Positions 36,686-46,751 of a stretch of 64,000 bases of DNA are shown piece after piece. Where the stretch lies: contig NZ_NPDX01000007.1 of NCBI RefSeq assembly GCF_002811945.1, positions 103,901 to 167,900 on the forward strand. The letters run 5' to 3'. The notes under the pieces are model-generated. The model was not told the origin of the DNA and made no database searches. It saw only the letters and a list, made by a program, of their open reading frames with translations. Each line of letters begins with the position of its first letter. Positions within the stretch are counted from its first letter, which is position 1. The position numbers and the translations under genes were made by a program. This stretch comes from Leptospira harrisiae. GTDB lineage: Bacteria; Spirochaetota; Leptospiria; Leptospirales; Leptospiraceae.

Positions 36686-37156
36686 CTAGTCCTCTTCATC
36701 CTCGTCTGAATCATCATCGTCATCAGAGTCGTCGTCGAAATCGTCATCATCCTCTTCTTCCTCTTCCTCTGTTTCATCACCGAATTCGTCTTCAAAACCA
36801 TCTTCAAGTTCTGGTTTGCGAGCTTCTTCTTCAGGGATAAAATCTTCTTCAATATCTTCTTCAGCATGAGGAGCAAAGGAAGTTCCGGCTGTAGATGTAA
36901 CACCTGCCAGTTTGTCTTTTTCTGCTTGGAGTAGTGCTTTTTCTTCAGAAGAAAGGTATTTCCACTGAACCATATCGTTTGTCAGCGCATACAATGCTTG
37001 CACTGTCAATTTACGGTTTTTTAATTTTTTAGGGAGAGTGATCTTATCAATTTTGTCGATCGTGCTGAAACCGGCCACGCAAGTTTCGTATTTTTTTTCC
37101 CGGCAAAGTTCTATTAAGGATACGATATCGAAGTCTTCTTTGTGCGATTGGCTCAT
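36686..37156 (-). CDS. small helical protein with a long acidic tail
   Basis: A 156-residue protein. The N-terminal 75 residues (EDFDIVSLIELCREKKYETC, DKITLPKKLKNRKLTVQALY) are helical. The last 60 residues are almost all Asp and Glu (DDDSDDDDDSDEDEED at the end). It may be a distant relative of RNA polymerase omega or delta (the KLTVQALYAL stretch recalls omega), but that is a guess. The ATG at 37156 avoids an N-terminal extension lying over the divergent promoter. Its stop overlaps the ribosome site of the DUF115 gene. Confidence 0.6.
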   Translation of the reverse strand: MSQSHKEDFDIVSLIELCREKKYETCVAGFSTIDKIDKITLPKKLKNRKLTVQALYALTNDMVQWKYLSSEEKALLQAEKDKLAGVTSTAGTSFAPHAEEDIEEDFIPEEEARKPELEDGFEDEFGDETEEEEEEDDDDFDDDSDDDDDSDEDEED

Positions 37157-37303
37157 TTTCTTAGATTCCCTGGAGGAAGTGAGTGGAATGTTAGACCAGA
37201 CTGAGGGGTGGGGGTCAGATGTCAAGGGAAAGTTCGAAAACTGGCTTTACAGACCTTCTCCTAGTCCAAACCATGGGGAAGGACCGTCCAACATATGGGA
37301 TTT

Positions 37304-37885
37304 ATGAAAGCCTCCCTCATTTTAACTGTTAGTTTATGTCTCATTAGCTGTGCCCCGGCGAAATCTTCCTATTTTGGAGAGGAGTCTTGGGCCGGGCTTA
37401 CTGCCTCTGGTGCCGAAATTTCTTTTTCCAGGTTGGAAAAAGAACAAATCGCCATCAATGTTTATTCGCCTGACTGTGTTCCTTGTTGGAAAGAGATACC
37501 TGCTCTCAATCTTTTGCATGCAGAAATCGAAAGTCGGTTTCCTTCGAAAGCATTTTACATGGTTGTCGATCCATATCAGATCGTTCCGGATGTAACCGAC
37601 GAGCGTCCGTTTGGTGAAGTGTATCAATTGGCAAAAGCAAGAATGGAAGTTGAAGTTAAAAATCGAAAAATTCAAGTTCCAATTTTGTTTATGAAACCAC
37701 CTTTTCGTGTAAAGGAAGGGGGTTTGATCACTGGGACTCCGGAAACTATGTTGTTTGTAACAAAACCTATGCGATTGTATTATAATTTTTTAGGATCAAT
37801 TTCAGAACAAACATCGACTGATCTCATTCGAAAAGAAGCCAAGTTCAATTTTTTTCGTTATCAATTTGGAATGGAATCATTATGA
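37304..37885 (+). CDS. thioredoxin-like lipoprotein
   Basis: A 193-residue lipoprotein with lipobox LISC. The fold is thioredoxin-like: INVYSPDCVPCWKEIPAL includes a CxxC redox pair (Cys-Val-Pro-Cys), and a cis-Pro region follows in RKIQVPILFMKPP. This placement (signal peptide, CxxC) fits the ResA/TlpA group acting in the periplasm. The ATG at 37304 gives the best signal peptide. Its stop overlaps the amidotransferase start by four bases, so the two are co-translated, although one is exported and the other cytoplasmic. Substrate unknown. Confidence 0.75.
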   Translation: MKASLILTVSLCLISCAPAKSSYFGEESWAGLTASGAEISFSRLEKEQIAINVYSPDCVPCWKEIPALNLLHAEIESRFPSKAFYMVVDPYQIVPDVTDERPFGEVYQLAKARMEVEVKNRKIQVPILFMKPPFRVKEGGLITGTPETMLFVTKPMRLYYNFLGSISEQTSTDLIRKEAKFNFFRYQFGMESL

Positions 37886-38571
37886 GAGCAGTATTCATAA
37901 GATTTATCGATTGTGAAGGTCCAGGAATTTTAGAACCCTTACTTCGCGAAGCAGGATATCGTATTAGTTATCAAAATGCTTATGACAGGCGAATTCATTT
38001 GATGCCAGAAATTCATTTGAATTTTGATTTGATTGTCATGTTAGGTGGTCCGCAATCAGTTGCTGATCCGGCGAAACAAGAGTTTTTTAAACCTTATTAT
38101 GATATTGTAAACAACGTAATTGCATTACCCAATAAAAAATTAATAGGGATTTGTTTGGGTTCTCAGATCATTGCAAGGGCTTTAGGTGCAAATGTGCGGC
38201 CTGGTACGAAAGGTCCTGAAACAGGTTTTTCTGATTTGCAACTATTAAAACCAGAACATCCTATTTTTAAAGGTATAGAAAAAGATTCAATCCTTGCATT
38301 TCACCTTCACGAAGATATCTTTGATATTCCCGTTGGTGCGGATCATTTACTTGCGAGTGATTTTTATGCAAACCAAATGTTTTCTTATAAAAATAAACTT
38401 TTTGCTTTCCAAACTCATTTAGAACCTACTTTAGAAATGCTGAATGTATGGCAGTCTGTACATAAAGATTTTATTGCAAAAGGAACTGGCGATTTTTCTG
38501 AAATTGCAGATAAACAAAGAGTAATGGCAGAAACTGCTAAAACTATATTTCGAAATATTATAAAATTATAA
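37882..38571 (+). CDS. class I glutamine amidotransferase
   Basis: A 229-residue enzyme of the GATase1 fold. The nucleophile Cys lies in [16 protein letters not shown], and the His-Glu part of the triad is in [12 protein letters not shown]. The [15 protein letters not shown] segment is typical of the free-standing GMP-synthase-like (YfeJ, GuaA-like) branch. It overlaps the upstream lipoprotein gene by four bases and lies 10 bases before secA. No partner synthetase domain is adjacent, so it may work alone or with an unlinked protein. Confidence 0.88.
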   Translation: MRAVFIRFIDCEGPGILEPLLREAGYRISYQNAYDRRIHLMPEIHLNFDLIVMLGGPQSVADPAKQEFFKPYYDIVNNVIALPNKKLIGICLGSQIIARALGANVRPGTKGPETGFSDLQLLKPEHPIFKGIEKDSILAFHLHEDIFDIPVGADHLLASDFYANQMFSYKNKLFAFQTHLEPTLEMLNVWQSVHKDFIAKGTGDFSEIADKQRVMAETAKTIFRNIIKL

Positions 38572-38581
38572 CGGACCTGGT

Positions 38582-41338
38582 ATGTTTCAAAAAATATTAA
38601 CAATTTTATTCGGCAGTAAGTATGAAAGGGATTTAAAAAGATTAAATCCTATTGTAGATGCAATCAATTCTTTTGAGCCAACAATCAAAGCTATGGATGA
38701 TGAAACATTGTCCTTGCAAACTATAAAGTTTAAAGAAAGACTTAAGTCTGGCGAAACTCTAGATGATATTTTACCTGAAGCATTTGCAACAGTTCGTGAA
38801 GTTGCCTATCGAACTTTAGGAATGCGCCATTTTGATGTACAAATGATGGGAGGTATTTCTCTACATTGGGGAAATATTTCTGAAATGAAAACGGGTGAAG
38901 GTAAAACACTTACTTCTACTTTACCTATCTACTTAAATGCGCTTTCAGACGAAGGAGTTCATGTTGTAACGGTCAATGATTATCTGGCGAAACGTGATGC
39001 CAATTGGATGCGTCCAGTGTTTGAATTTTTAAAAGTTTCTGTTGGGGTCATCCAACATGATATGGACCATGAAGAAAGAAAGGTTGCTTACAATTCTGAC
39101 ATTACTTATGGAACAAATAACGAGTTTGGTTTTGATTATTTACGTGATAATATGGTGAGTTACAAAGAACACCGTGTACAAAGGCAACATAACTTTGCTA
39201 TTGTGGACGAGGTGGATTCCATTTTAGTGGACGAAGCAAGAACTCCTCTCATCATTTCTGGACCTGCAGAAGAATCGACAGACAAATATCTAAAAGTGAA
39301 TAAAATCATCCCTAAACTCATTGAGGGTGAAGACTACGAAATTGATGAAAAAGCAAAAAATGTAATTTTATCGGAAGCGGGCGTTCATCATGTCGAAGAG
39401 TTGTTAGGCGTTGAAAACCTTTACCAAGCAGAAAACATAGAACTTGTTCACCACGTACAACAAGCACTCAAAGCTCATAAAATATTTTATAGAGACAAAG
39501 ATTATGTAGTTCAAGACGGAGAAGTCATCATTGTGGATGAGTTCACTGGCCGGTTGATGAAGGGACGACGTTATTCTGATGGATTACACCAATCTTTGGA
39601 AGCAAAAGAAGGTGTCCCGATTGCACGAGAGTCTCAAACATTGGCTTCCATTACTTTTCAAAATTATTTCAGAATTTATAAGAAGTTAGCGGGGATGACA
39701 GGAACTGCTGATACGGAAGCAGAAGAATTCAAAAAAATCTATAATTTAGATGTGATTGTGATTCCATCCAATTTGAAAATCCAACGTTTGGATATGGCTG
39801 ACCGGGTTTATAAAACTGAACGCGAAAAATTTGATGCAGTAGTAAAAGACATTCAAGAGAAGGTATCTAAAAAACAACCAGTGCTCGTGGGTACTATCTC
39901 CATTGAAAAATCAGAGGTTTTATCTAAACTTTTAACTTCGCATGGAATTGCACATAATGTGTTAAACGCAAAACAACACGAAAGAGAATCGGAAATTGTT
40001 GCGAACGCAGGTCGTCCTGGTGCCATTACCATTGCGACAAATATGGCTGGTCGAGGAACAGACATTGTTCTTGGTGGGGCACCTAAATACAAAGAAGATT
40101 TAGAAAAGTTAGATGATCTCAGTGATTCTTTAGGAATTAAAGCTAAGTCAGAGTTGGAAGTGATTTATAGTTTTCGGGAACATTTGATCAAACAAAAGTT
40201 TGAAGAGGCTGAAGCCAAAACCTCTGAAATCAAAAACGAAAATATCAAAAAAGAATGTAATAAAATTCTAACGGAAGCTAAAAAATGGAAAGTCGATCAT
40301 GATTTTGTAATTGTCGCAGGCGGTTTACATATCATTGGTTCAGAACGACATGAATCACGTCGAATTGATAACCAACTTCGTGGTCGATCAGGAAGGCAAG
40401 GTGATCCGGGTTCTTCTAGATTTTATTTATCCTTACAAGATGATTTGATGCGGATATTCGGATCCGACCGTATTGCACGTATTATGGATACTCTTAAGAT
40501 GCCAGAAGGCCAAGAGTTAGAACATAGTATGGTCTCAAATGCAATCGCCCGTGCACAAAAACGAGTGGAAGGTCATAACTTTGATATCAGAAAACATTTG
40601 TTAGAGTATGATGATGTGATGAACCGCCAAAGGATTTATATCTACGGAATTCGTAACGAACTTTTAGACAAAGGGAATATGTCACGAACCATCGCGGATT
40701 TCTTTGATGAAGTTGTTGAGAACCAAGTAGTTTTATATTGTGAAGGTAATAATGTTGATGCTTGGGAAACTGATTCTTTAAATGAATGGTTACAAAGTTT
40801 AGGTATTTCTGAGTCGATTGATTCAAAACAATTTAAAAAAGAATCAAATCCGCAGTTAAAGGTATTTGAAATTGTATCCAAATTAGTTAAAGATCTTTAT
40901 GAATATAAAGTATCTTCAATTGGTGAAGATGTTTGGAGATCGATTGAAAGGAATGTATTTTTAGACATTCTAGACCATCGTTGGAAAGAACATCTTTATG
41001 CAATGGACCATTTAAAAGAAGGGATTTGGACCGTAGGTTATGGAGAAAAAAATCCTCTGATAGAGTATAAACTCCAAGGTTTTAAGATGTTTGATCAACT
41101 GGTTGAAAATCTTAAAAATGAAGTAGTTTCGTTTCTTTTAAAAATTGAAGTTACCGAGTCAGATAGAAATCAAGATGATTCTTCACCAAAAGAATACAAA
41201 AAAATTGGAGAAGAACAACGGGCAGAAGTGGATATGTTTGGGAATGAAGTTAAATCCAACAAAACCAAAGCTCAGGTTTCATCCACCACTAGTTCTGGTG
41301 GTGGATCGGAAAGGAAATCGAGTCGAAGAAAGAAGTAA
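38582..41338 (+). CDS. secA: protein translocase subunit SecA
   Basis: The ATP-driven motor of the Sec secretion path, 918 residues. Walker A is in [12 protein letters not shown], the DEAD-like box in [18 protein letters not shown], and the second helicase motif in [19 protein letters not shown]. The C-terminal tail is Ser/Thr- and Lys-rich and lacks the CxCx8CH/C zinc motif found in E. coli SecA. It starts at ATG 38582. A long alternative-stem structure follows the stop. Confidence 0.98.
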   Translation: MFQKILTILFGSKYERDLKRLNPIVDAINSFEPTIKAMDDETLSLQTIKFKERLKSGETLDDILPEAFATVREVAYRTLGMRHFDVQMMGGISLHWGNISEMKTGEGKTLTSTLPIYLNALSDEGVHVVTVNDYLAKRDANWMRPVFEFLKVSVGVIQHDMDHEERKVAYNSDITYGTNNEFGFDYLRDNMVSYKEHRVQRQHNFAIVDEVDSILVDEARTPLIISGPAEESTDKYLKVNKIIPKLIEGEDYEIDEKAKNVILSEAGVHHVEELLGVENLYQAENIELVHHVQQALKAHKIFYRDKDYVVQDGEVIIVDEFTGRLMKGRRYSDGLHQSLEAKEGVPIARESQTLASITFQNYFRIYKKLAGMTGTADTEAEEFKKIYNLDVIVIPSNLKIQRLDMADRVYKTEREKFDAVVKDIQEKVSKKQPVLVGTISIEKSEVLSKLLTSHGIAHNVLNAKQHERESEIVANAGRPGAITIATNMAGRGTDIVLGGAPKYKEDLEKLDDLSDSLGIKAKSELEVIYSFREHLIKQKFEEAEAKTSEIKNENIKKECNKILTEAKKWKVDHDFVIVAGGLHIIGSERHESRRIDNQLRGRSGRQGDPGSSRFYLSLQDDLMRIFGSDRIARIMDTLKMPEGQELEHSMVSNAIARAQKRVEGHNFDIRKHLLEYDDVMNRQRIYIYGIRNELLDKGNMSRTIADFFDEVVENQVVLYCEGNNVDAWETDSLNEWLQSLGISESIDSKQFKKESNPQLKVFEIVSKLVKDLYEYKVSSIGEDVWRSIERNVFLDILDHRWKEHLYAMDHLKEGIWTVGYGEKNPLIEYKLQGFKMFDQLVENLKNEVVSFLLKIEVTESDRNQDDSSPKEYKKIGEEQRAEVDMFGNEVKSNKTKAQVSSTTSSGGGSERKSSRRKK

Positions 41339-41364
41339 ACGAATCAACACTTCTTTTTAGAAGA

Positions 41365-41423
41365 CTAAATCCAACTCCAACTCTTAACGGAATATTTTCG
41401 CGTTTCATAAGAGTTGGATTTAG
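41365..41423 (+). terminator. two mutually exclusive hairpins after secA
   Basis: The outer arms CTAAATCCAACTC (41365-41377) and GAGTTGGATTTAG (41411-41423) pair perfectly over 13 bp. An inner pair, CCAACTCTTA (41377-41386) with TAAGAGTTGG (41408-41417), shares the right arm, so only one can form. A T-rich stretch begins about 20 bases later, so termination is possible but not clear. Confidence 0.5.
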
Positions 41424-41537
41424 CAAATTGATAGTGATATTTTTTTATTTTTAAGTCTCTGGGTTAGAAGTTTTATCTTTAAATCATTACAATCAGAGTT
41501 ATCCATATTTATGGATCGAAAGTTGACGAATCACCAA

Positions 41538-42398
41538 TCATTCAACAGACTTGGCAACGACCCCGTCAATGTCAGGCCCATTGTTATATGAGTGCGGGTA
41601 GGCATATCCCGAACCCGTATTTGGATTAGTGACAGCCGAAGCTGAAATCATTTTTATAAATTTGAATCCATTGGTTTGGATATTTGTACGAGCTGTCGAA
41701 TCGCAATTGGCACCAGGGCCACCAACGATTAAATCATCAAGATTGAATCCATCTCCGCCACCTAACAAAAATCCGCTACCTGTCGATGTAAATAATTCAT
41801 TTAAAGTAAATGGTTTCGTTGCCATATTGTAAAGAACTGGTCTAAGGCCACCAAATCCAGGCCAAGAGGAAATTTTATTGCTATCGACTACACTTGAATT
41901 AAAACCGCTGAGATCAAATCCACAGTAATTTGTTCCTTCAAAGGAAACTTGAACTACCATTGGATCAAACGCATATCGATCGCTAGTTTCTGAAACTCTG
42001 AAGGGATTTTCATATACTATAAAATCAATTCCGGAAACATTCTTTACTGTCTTTCCAGCCCAAGACAAAATGATAGTTGCGCCAACTCCCGTTAAATTTA
42101 ATGCATAAACATCTAAAGATCCGGAAAACTCTCCACCACCACAAATGCCATTGATTGCTTTCGATGAGTCGTTGAATCCACTCACAGTGGAATTAGCAGA
42201 GACAACTGTATTTGCAATTGGGATAGTTATCGGTAGCGATGTTGGTGGGCACGGGCCCACAGAAGAAGAGTTTGTAAGTGGCAGTGCTAATAATGGCAAT
42301 AAGAGATCATTATTATTTTCCTTCTCGGTACATTGTGAAAAAGTTAAAGTGATTAAGAACAGGAATAATAGTTTTGATTTTGTATGGAACCTACTCAC
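41538..42398 (-). CDS. LIC_13355-type lipoprotein, candidate cobalamin-related surface protein
   Basis: A 286-residue lipoprotein. A GTG at 42398 is chosen, with AGGAGA seven bases upstream. The signal peptide ends in the lipobox FSQC. The mature part has the pattern GSLDVYALNLTGVGATIILSW, VSGIDFIVYENPF and DPMVVQVSFEGTNYCGFD; I associate this FxVxENxF / VxVSxDG pattern with surface proteins often found beside B12 receptors. It is the second gene behind the cobalamin riboswitch. LIC_13355 is a family name I recall, not a search result. The exact ligand is not visible. Confidence 0.75.
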   Translation of the reverse strand: MSRFHTKSKLLFLFLITLTFSQCTEKENNNDLLLPLLALPLTNSSSVGPCPPTSLPITIPIANTVVSANSTVSGFNDSSKAINGICGGGEFSGSLDVYALNLTGVGATIILSWAGKTVKNVSGIDFIVYENPFRVSETSDRYAFDPMVVQVSFEGTNYCGFDLSGFNSSVVDSNKISSWPGFGGLRPVLYNMATKPFTLNELFTSTGSGFLLGGGDGFNLDDLIVGGPGANCDSTARTNIQTNGFKFIKMISASAVTNPNTGSGYAYPHSYNNGPDIDGVVAKSVE

Positions 42399-42451
42399 GA
42401 AATGTCTCCTATTTGCCTTTATCCAAATGAACAAAGGCAAAAATTTTGAAA

Positions 42452-43033
42452 TTAAAAAGTTTTAGTTAAAAAATTAAATGCAAATGATCCATTGCAGCCT
42501 GCTGCTTTGGGATTTGTGGTATAAACTGTTCCAGATGCTTTTCTTGAAGCCAGATCTGTTTTAGTTTCAGCTAACGTTGGTTTTCCGTTAAATACATCGC
42601 AAATTAATATTTCATTATCAGCGGTAATTGTCCAAATTAAAGCCGAAATGTTTGCACTGTTTTTTGGTTTATAATAAAGCACTCGATCCGTGTTGTTATA
42701 CTCTACGATTTCGGCGTTTACTCGATAGGTTGATGTACCTGCACCATTTACATAATCAACATACAAATATCCTGTTGTGGTTCCGAAATTGGATTGGATA
42801 GAAACTGTGTTGGAACCTGGAGCGTTACATGTTCCCGCAGAACAACTAGCTTGAAAGTATGTTCCTCTGATTTCAATTTGACCTGCTTCTTTTGCAGATG
42901 CCTCTGCTGTTTTCAATAATCCTAATACTAAATTATTGTCAGCTTCTGATTTGTCTACTTTGCCATTATCTGCACATGCAGTGATAAAAAGTGCAAATAA
43001 CATCACGATTGTTAGTTTGGTAGTCGTTTTCAT
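42452..43033 (-). CDS. lipoprotein downstream of a cobalamin riboswitch
   Basis: A 193-residue lipoprotein. The signal peptide ends in FITAC and the start has AGGAG about 7 bases upstream. After a short spacer (DNNLVLGLLKTAEASAKEAG) come beta-strand-rich segments such as IEIRGTYFQASCSAGTCNAP, with several cysteines (five in the mature part). I do not recognise the family. It is the first gene behind the riboswitch, 54 bases upstream of the LIC_13355-type gene, and is expected to be made only when cobalamin is scarce. A cobalamin-uptake role is inferred from regulation alone. Confidence 0.7.
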   Translation of the reverse strand: MKTTTKLTIVMLFALFITACADNGKVDKSEADNNLVLGLLKTAEASAKEAGQIEIRGTYFQASCSAGTCNAPGSNTVSIQSNFGTTTGYLYVDYVNGAGTSTYRVNAEIVEYNNTDRVLYYKPKNSANISALIWTITADNEILICDVFNGKPTLAETKTDLASRKASGTVYTTNPKAAGCNGSFAFNFLTKTF

Positions 43034-43243
43034 TTAGATTCTCCTAAATCTTGGTTTGAATTTAGGGGAACACGGACAGGAAATAGGTTTATCCACGTCA
43101 GAAGACGAGGAGTCTTAAAATCTATAGATAGATATGTAAGTAGTGTTTTTTCCATACGGGTGCCCCGAGTTTACCTTCGGGGCCCCTTTATAACTTCGAT
43201 ATACGAAGGTATAAGTGTGCAAAGTTCCCAATCCACGAGAAAA
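43034..43243 (-). promoter_or_regulatory. expression platform region between riboswitch and lipoprotein gene
   Basis: This 210-base stretch separates the riboswitch core from the lipoprotein ATG. It contains a stem GCCCCGA (43162-43168) with TCGGGGC (43177-43183), and a shorter CTTCG/CGAAG pair near 43193-43207. Neither is followed by a T run on the minus strand, so control may be translational or by alternative pairing. No other feature is seen. Confidence 0.45.
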
Positions 43244-43372
43244 CATTGCGGGGAAGATCTGGCTTATCACCTAATATAGATTAAACTATTTTTGGTGCAT
43301 CACAGTTGCGGGTCAGCACAGGACTTTCACCTGTTTCCTCCCTGAAGGTAATGCCACAGTTCCAACCTCAAT
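43244..43372 (-). promoter_or_regulatory. cobalamin riboswitch
   Basis: Read on the minus strand, the aptamer shows the class's conserved blocks: GGTGAAAGTCC, then CTGACCCGCAACTGTGATGC, then AAGCCAGATCTTCCCCGC as the B12-box. The 5' arm is near 43372, directly after the di-heme gene's stop (43390). A -10-like TAATAT lies at about 43370-43375, so the riboswitch may have its own start or be read from the upstream gene. It controls the two lipoproteins downstream. Confidence 0.9.
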
Positions 43373-43389
43373 ATTATTTGTCAATCTAA

Positions 43390-44472
43390 TTAATTACTCT
43401 TTGTTTTATCTGAAAGAGATTTTAGAAAGGAAACTATCAATTCAATTTCTGAATCATTGATATTACGGTTCAGATTGTATTGGTTCATCCGTTTTACTGC
43501 CTCCTTCAATGAAGAAACACTGCCATCATGAAAATAAGGCGGAGTCAATGCGACGTTTCTTAACGGGGGAACTTTAAAGAAAAAATTGTCTGCAGGATTT
43601 CCTGTAAACTCAGATCTACCAAAGTCATTTGGATTGTAAGAATATTTTGAATCTAATTTTGAAAATTGTGATCCACCAAGTAGATTATTAGTATGACAGT
43701 TGTTACAACCTACTTCTAAAAATAATTTGAGCCCATCCATTTCATCTTTTTTTAGTGCCTGAACATTTGACTCTACAAAATCATCGAATCGAGATTTTGA
43801 AACCAGGGACCTTTCGAAGGCAACTAAAGCAAGACGGATAGAATCTATGTTAGGGTTCGGAGATTCGGGAAAGGCATTTGCAAAAAAGGAATTGTAACTT
43901 GAATCATTCTGAATTCGATTTAATAATTCTGTATCGGAAGGTAAAGACATCTCCAACGGGTTGACAAATGGATCAATTGCTTGGTTGTATAGAGTATCTC
44001 TCCTTCCATCCCAAAAAATAATAGGTAAAAAGCCAACATTGAGAATGGTTGGTGTATTCCTTTTTCCAATTTGGCCGAATGTTCCTCTTGACGTTGATTG
44101 TCGATCCATCCCTGCAGAATTACCATCTAATGGATGACAGGTGTGACAAGATTGGACATGATTAGATGATAATTTGTTATCTCTAAATAGTTTTTTACCT
44201 AAAGATATTTTTTCCAGTGTATCGACTTCCGAGCCAGGGATTTGATTTGGCAAAATACCAATTTTTTCTCTAACTACTGCTTGCAATTCCGTTGCAGATA
44301 AATGATTGGAAACTATATTGATAAGTGATAAATTGATGAGTAATTCATTTTGATTGAGGTCTTTGTTCTTGAAATTGCAACTAGCAAGAGTTAAGTATAA
44401 GAAAGGAAATATACAGATTCTAAAAAAAAATCCTTTTGGTTTTTTCTGGTTTTGGTAAGAGAATGAAGACAT
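43390..44472 (-). CDS. di-heme cytochrome c peroxidase-family lipoprotein
   Basis: A 360-residue exported di-heme protein (MauG/CcpA family). Both c-heme motifs are visible: CHTCH and CNNCH. The sequence between has the familiar FxxGRRDTL and ETDxL-like pieces (WDGRRDTLYNQAIDPFVNP), and near the end PPLRNVALTPPYFHDG. The lipobox LASC anchors it to a membrane. The ATG at 44472 replaces a TTG three codons earlier. Its stop is followed almost directly by the riboswitch of the next operon. Substrate is H2O2 or a modified protein in the family; which one is unclear. Confidence 0.85.
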   Translation of the reverse strand: MSSFSYQNQKKPKGFFFRICIFPFLYLTLASCNFKNKDLNQNELLINLSLINIVSNHLSATELQAVVREKIGILPNQIPGSEVDTLEKISLGKKLFRDNKLSSNHVQSCHTCHPLDGNSAGMDRQSTSRGTFGQIGKRNTPTILNVGFLPIIFWDGRRDTLYNQAIDPFVNPLEMSLPSDTELLNRIQNDSSYNSFFANAFPESPNPNIDSIRLALVAFERSLVSKSRFDDFVESNVQALKKDEMDGLKLFLEVGCNNCHTNNLLGGSQFSKLDSKYSYNPNDFGRSEFTGNPADNFFFKVPPLRNVALTPPYFHDGSVSSLKEAVKRMNQYNLNRNINDSEIELIVSFLKSLSDKTKSN

Positions 44473-44594
44473 AGGAACCAAACAGGGAAACCTTACTCAA
44501 TCCATCAATTCTATTTTTAAAATCGATTTTAATGAATTTTAAAAAAAGTGAAGGTTCTTTTTAGTATTTTCTGGGGAAATGCCGTTTTTCTTTG

Positions 44595-46637
44595 TTAGTG
44601 GGTGCGAAAGGAGTTGGTAACAGCAGCAATGGTACCCGCAATTTCCCCGATTTTTTGACTGACTTGGTTTAGGTCCGCCGAATTGTTTGCGAGTTCTTGT
44701 GCGCTGGTGGAAAGTGTGTTGATTGTGTTTACCATATCTTCAGAAGCTTTTTTCTGTTCTCTGCTTGAAAATTCAATGGTTTCGGCCATCTCTTGCAAAC
44801 CGTTTAATTCAATTGTAACGTTAGTTAAACTATTTGTTTGGGTTGACATTTCTTCCTTTAATCCATCTACGCTATCTTGCATTCTTTTTGATTGTTCTAC
44901 AATTTCGCTTAATGCATTTACCGTTTCGTGAACATGGTTGGCACCAATATTTACCACTGAATTACTTTTATCAATGAGACGTTTGATGTTTTTAACAGAA
45001 GATTGGGTTTTGTCTGCTAACTTTGATATTTCTTCGGCTACAACAGCAAATCCCATTCCTGCATCACCAGCACGAGCAGCTTCTATACTTGCATTTAATG
45101 CTAGTAAGTTGGTCCTCTCTGAAATCTCAGTAATGAGATCTACAATTCCTGTGATTTCTTTAGTTACAGAACGAATTTCTGTCATTGCATTATCTGTATT
45201 TTGAACCGAAGAGTTACCTAGATTTGCCAAATTTGTAGAAGAATTGGATTGTTCAGATAATTGTAAGAGTGCTTTTTCGATATTGGTTATTGATCCTTCG
45301 ATATTTTTCATCTCTTCTGTAATTTTTACAATGTTTTTGGTTTCATTCGTAATAAATTCAAACATGATTTCAAAAGATGTGGTAAGTTCTTCTAGTGAAG
45401 CAGCAGATTCTTCTGATATAGAAGCAAGCGATGACGCATTGTCTGAAACAGAAAGCGCATCTTGTTTTAATTTATACGCCGCTTTTTCTGCACCACTAAC
45501 TGAAATCTTTAATTGATTCATGATATGATTTAGATTTATTAAAAAACGATTAATCGATTCTGTGATATTACCAATTTCATTTGTTCCGAAGTTTGGTAGT
45601 GTTTTAGTTAGGTCTGCTTCCCCGCTAGAAAGTTCATTTACTTTGGAAAGGACAGTCACAAGTGGATTATTGATACTTCGAAAAATAGAAATTACAAAAA
45701 ATGACGATACCATTAATGAAAATAAGGCAAGTAGAATGTTTATGTTTCTTTGAAAAGATAATAGTTGGATTCGGTCATAAACTAATTTTTCAAGGATTTC
45801 AATGGAGCGATCCTGAATATTCCCTGCAATCAACGTACCTCTATGTATTGTAGTAAACAATGTATCGGAAGAGGTAGGTTTTGTAGTTGCTTTAATAAAA
45901 GTATCTTTGAGATCTCGTGTATAACTTTCACATGATGATTTCGCAAGATCTTTCGCTTCCATTAGCTCTTTTTGATAAGGTGTAGTGTCCTCAATTGATT
46001 TTGTATACGATTTTTGAATTTCGTTGCATGTGGTTTCAATGGAATTAATGGAAATGAGCGCTTTGGTGAAACTGACGCTAGTGAACTGTTTATTTTTGTA
46101 AGTTACATTAGTGTATTCTTCTCGAGCTATTTCCTTTAAAGTTGCAATATTCTTTAATATATCCGGTACTCTAAAGAATATAATTTCCATTTGATAGTAA
46201 GAGTTTACTTCTGGGTCAAGGATTAGGTTAGAGAAGTCTCCAATTTTCAATGCCAGTTCTTGTGTATCTCCGAGAAACAGAATGCTTGTTGATTGGTTAA
46301 AAAAATCTACTTTCGTATATTTTTCCCATGCTGTTAATTCTTTTGTGTTATCAGGTAGTAGATCAGTTTCTTTGATTTTTCTTTTTGCTGCTTCTATTAA
46401 GGGAATTAAGTCAGCAGTGTTTTCTTGTCCGATTTTAAGTCTTTCTAATCCTTTTTGATAGGCTTGGTAAATTGGTTTTAGAGTATGGATTCCTTGTTGT
46501 TCTTTTTCTGCAAATTGAATCGTTCCATTGAGTGAACGCACTAAAATAAGCAAAATGATGAATAGTGATGCAATGAGAGGAAGCGGTAAAAGTAACAATC
46601 TACTTTGAATCGAAAACCTAGAAAGAAATTTTGACAT
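44595..46637 (-). CDS. methyl-accepting chemotaxis protein
   Basis: A 680-residue chemoreceptor. Transmembrane helices lie at about residues 13-33 and 300-320. A helical sensory domain with four-helix-bundle character sits between them. A HAMP domain follows ([20 protein letters not shown]) and a long cytoplasmic signalling domain with the highly conserved hairpin region [20 protein letters not shown] and [18 protein letters not shown]. No NWETF-like receptor tail is present. Ligand unknown. It is divergent from a small lipoprotein gene at 46752. Confidence 0.93.
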   Translation of the reverse strand: MSKFLSRFSIQSRLLLLPLPLIASLFIILLILVRSLNGTIQFAEKEQQGIHTLKPIYQAYQKGLERLKIGQENTADLIPLIEAAKRKIKETDLLPDNTKELTAWEKYTKVDFFNQSTSILFLGDTQELALKIGDFSNLILDPEVNSYYQMEIIFFRVPDILKNIATLKEIAREEYTNVTYKNKQFTSVSFTKALISINSIETTCNEIQKSYTKSIEDTTPYQKELMEAKDLAKSSCESYTRDLKDTFIKATTKPTSSDTLFTTIHRGTLIAGNIQDRSIEILEKLVYDRIQLLSFQRNINILLALFSLMVSSFFVISIFRSINNPLVTVLSKVNELSSGEADLTKTLPNFGTNEIGNITESINRFLINLNHIMNQLKISVSGAEKAAYKLKQDALSVSDNASSLASISEESAASLEELTTSFEIMFEFITNETKNIVKITEEMKNIEGSITNIEKALLQLSEQSNSSTNLANLGNSSVQNTDNAMTEIRSVTKEITGIVDLITEISERTNLLALNASIEAARAGDAGMGFAVVAEEISKLADKTQSSVKNIKRLIDKSNSVVNIGANHVHETVNALSEIVEQSKRMQDSVDGLKEEMSTQTNSLTNVTIELNGLQEMAETIEFSSREQKKASEDMVNTINTLSTSAQELANNSADLNQVSQKIGEIAGTIAAVTNSFRTH

Positions 46638-46751
46638 AAAACTCTGTATCTTCCTCTAGTGGACGAATTAAAATTCCACTTATCTTCTAACGATAATTGA
46701 TTTTCAATAAATCAATCATTTAATTTTATAGGTGTAAGAATGGGAGGGTTT

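Noticed and set aside
36634..36903. Met/Lys-rich reading frame overlapping the acidic-tail gene
   Set aside because: It is an out-of-frame reading of GAA/GAT-rich codons of the acidic tail; it has no ribosome site and its composition is a by-product.
43162..43183. Intrinsic terminator after the cobalamin aptamer
   Set aside because: The GCCCCGA/TCGGGGC stem has no T run on the minus strand, so an intrinsic terminator is not supported.
43190..43213. loxP-like sequence ATAACTTCGATATACGAAGGTAT
   Set aside because: Only part of one loxP arm matches and the 8-bp spacer is absent; it is more likely a short stem in the riboswitch leader.
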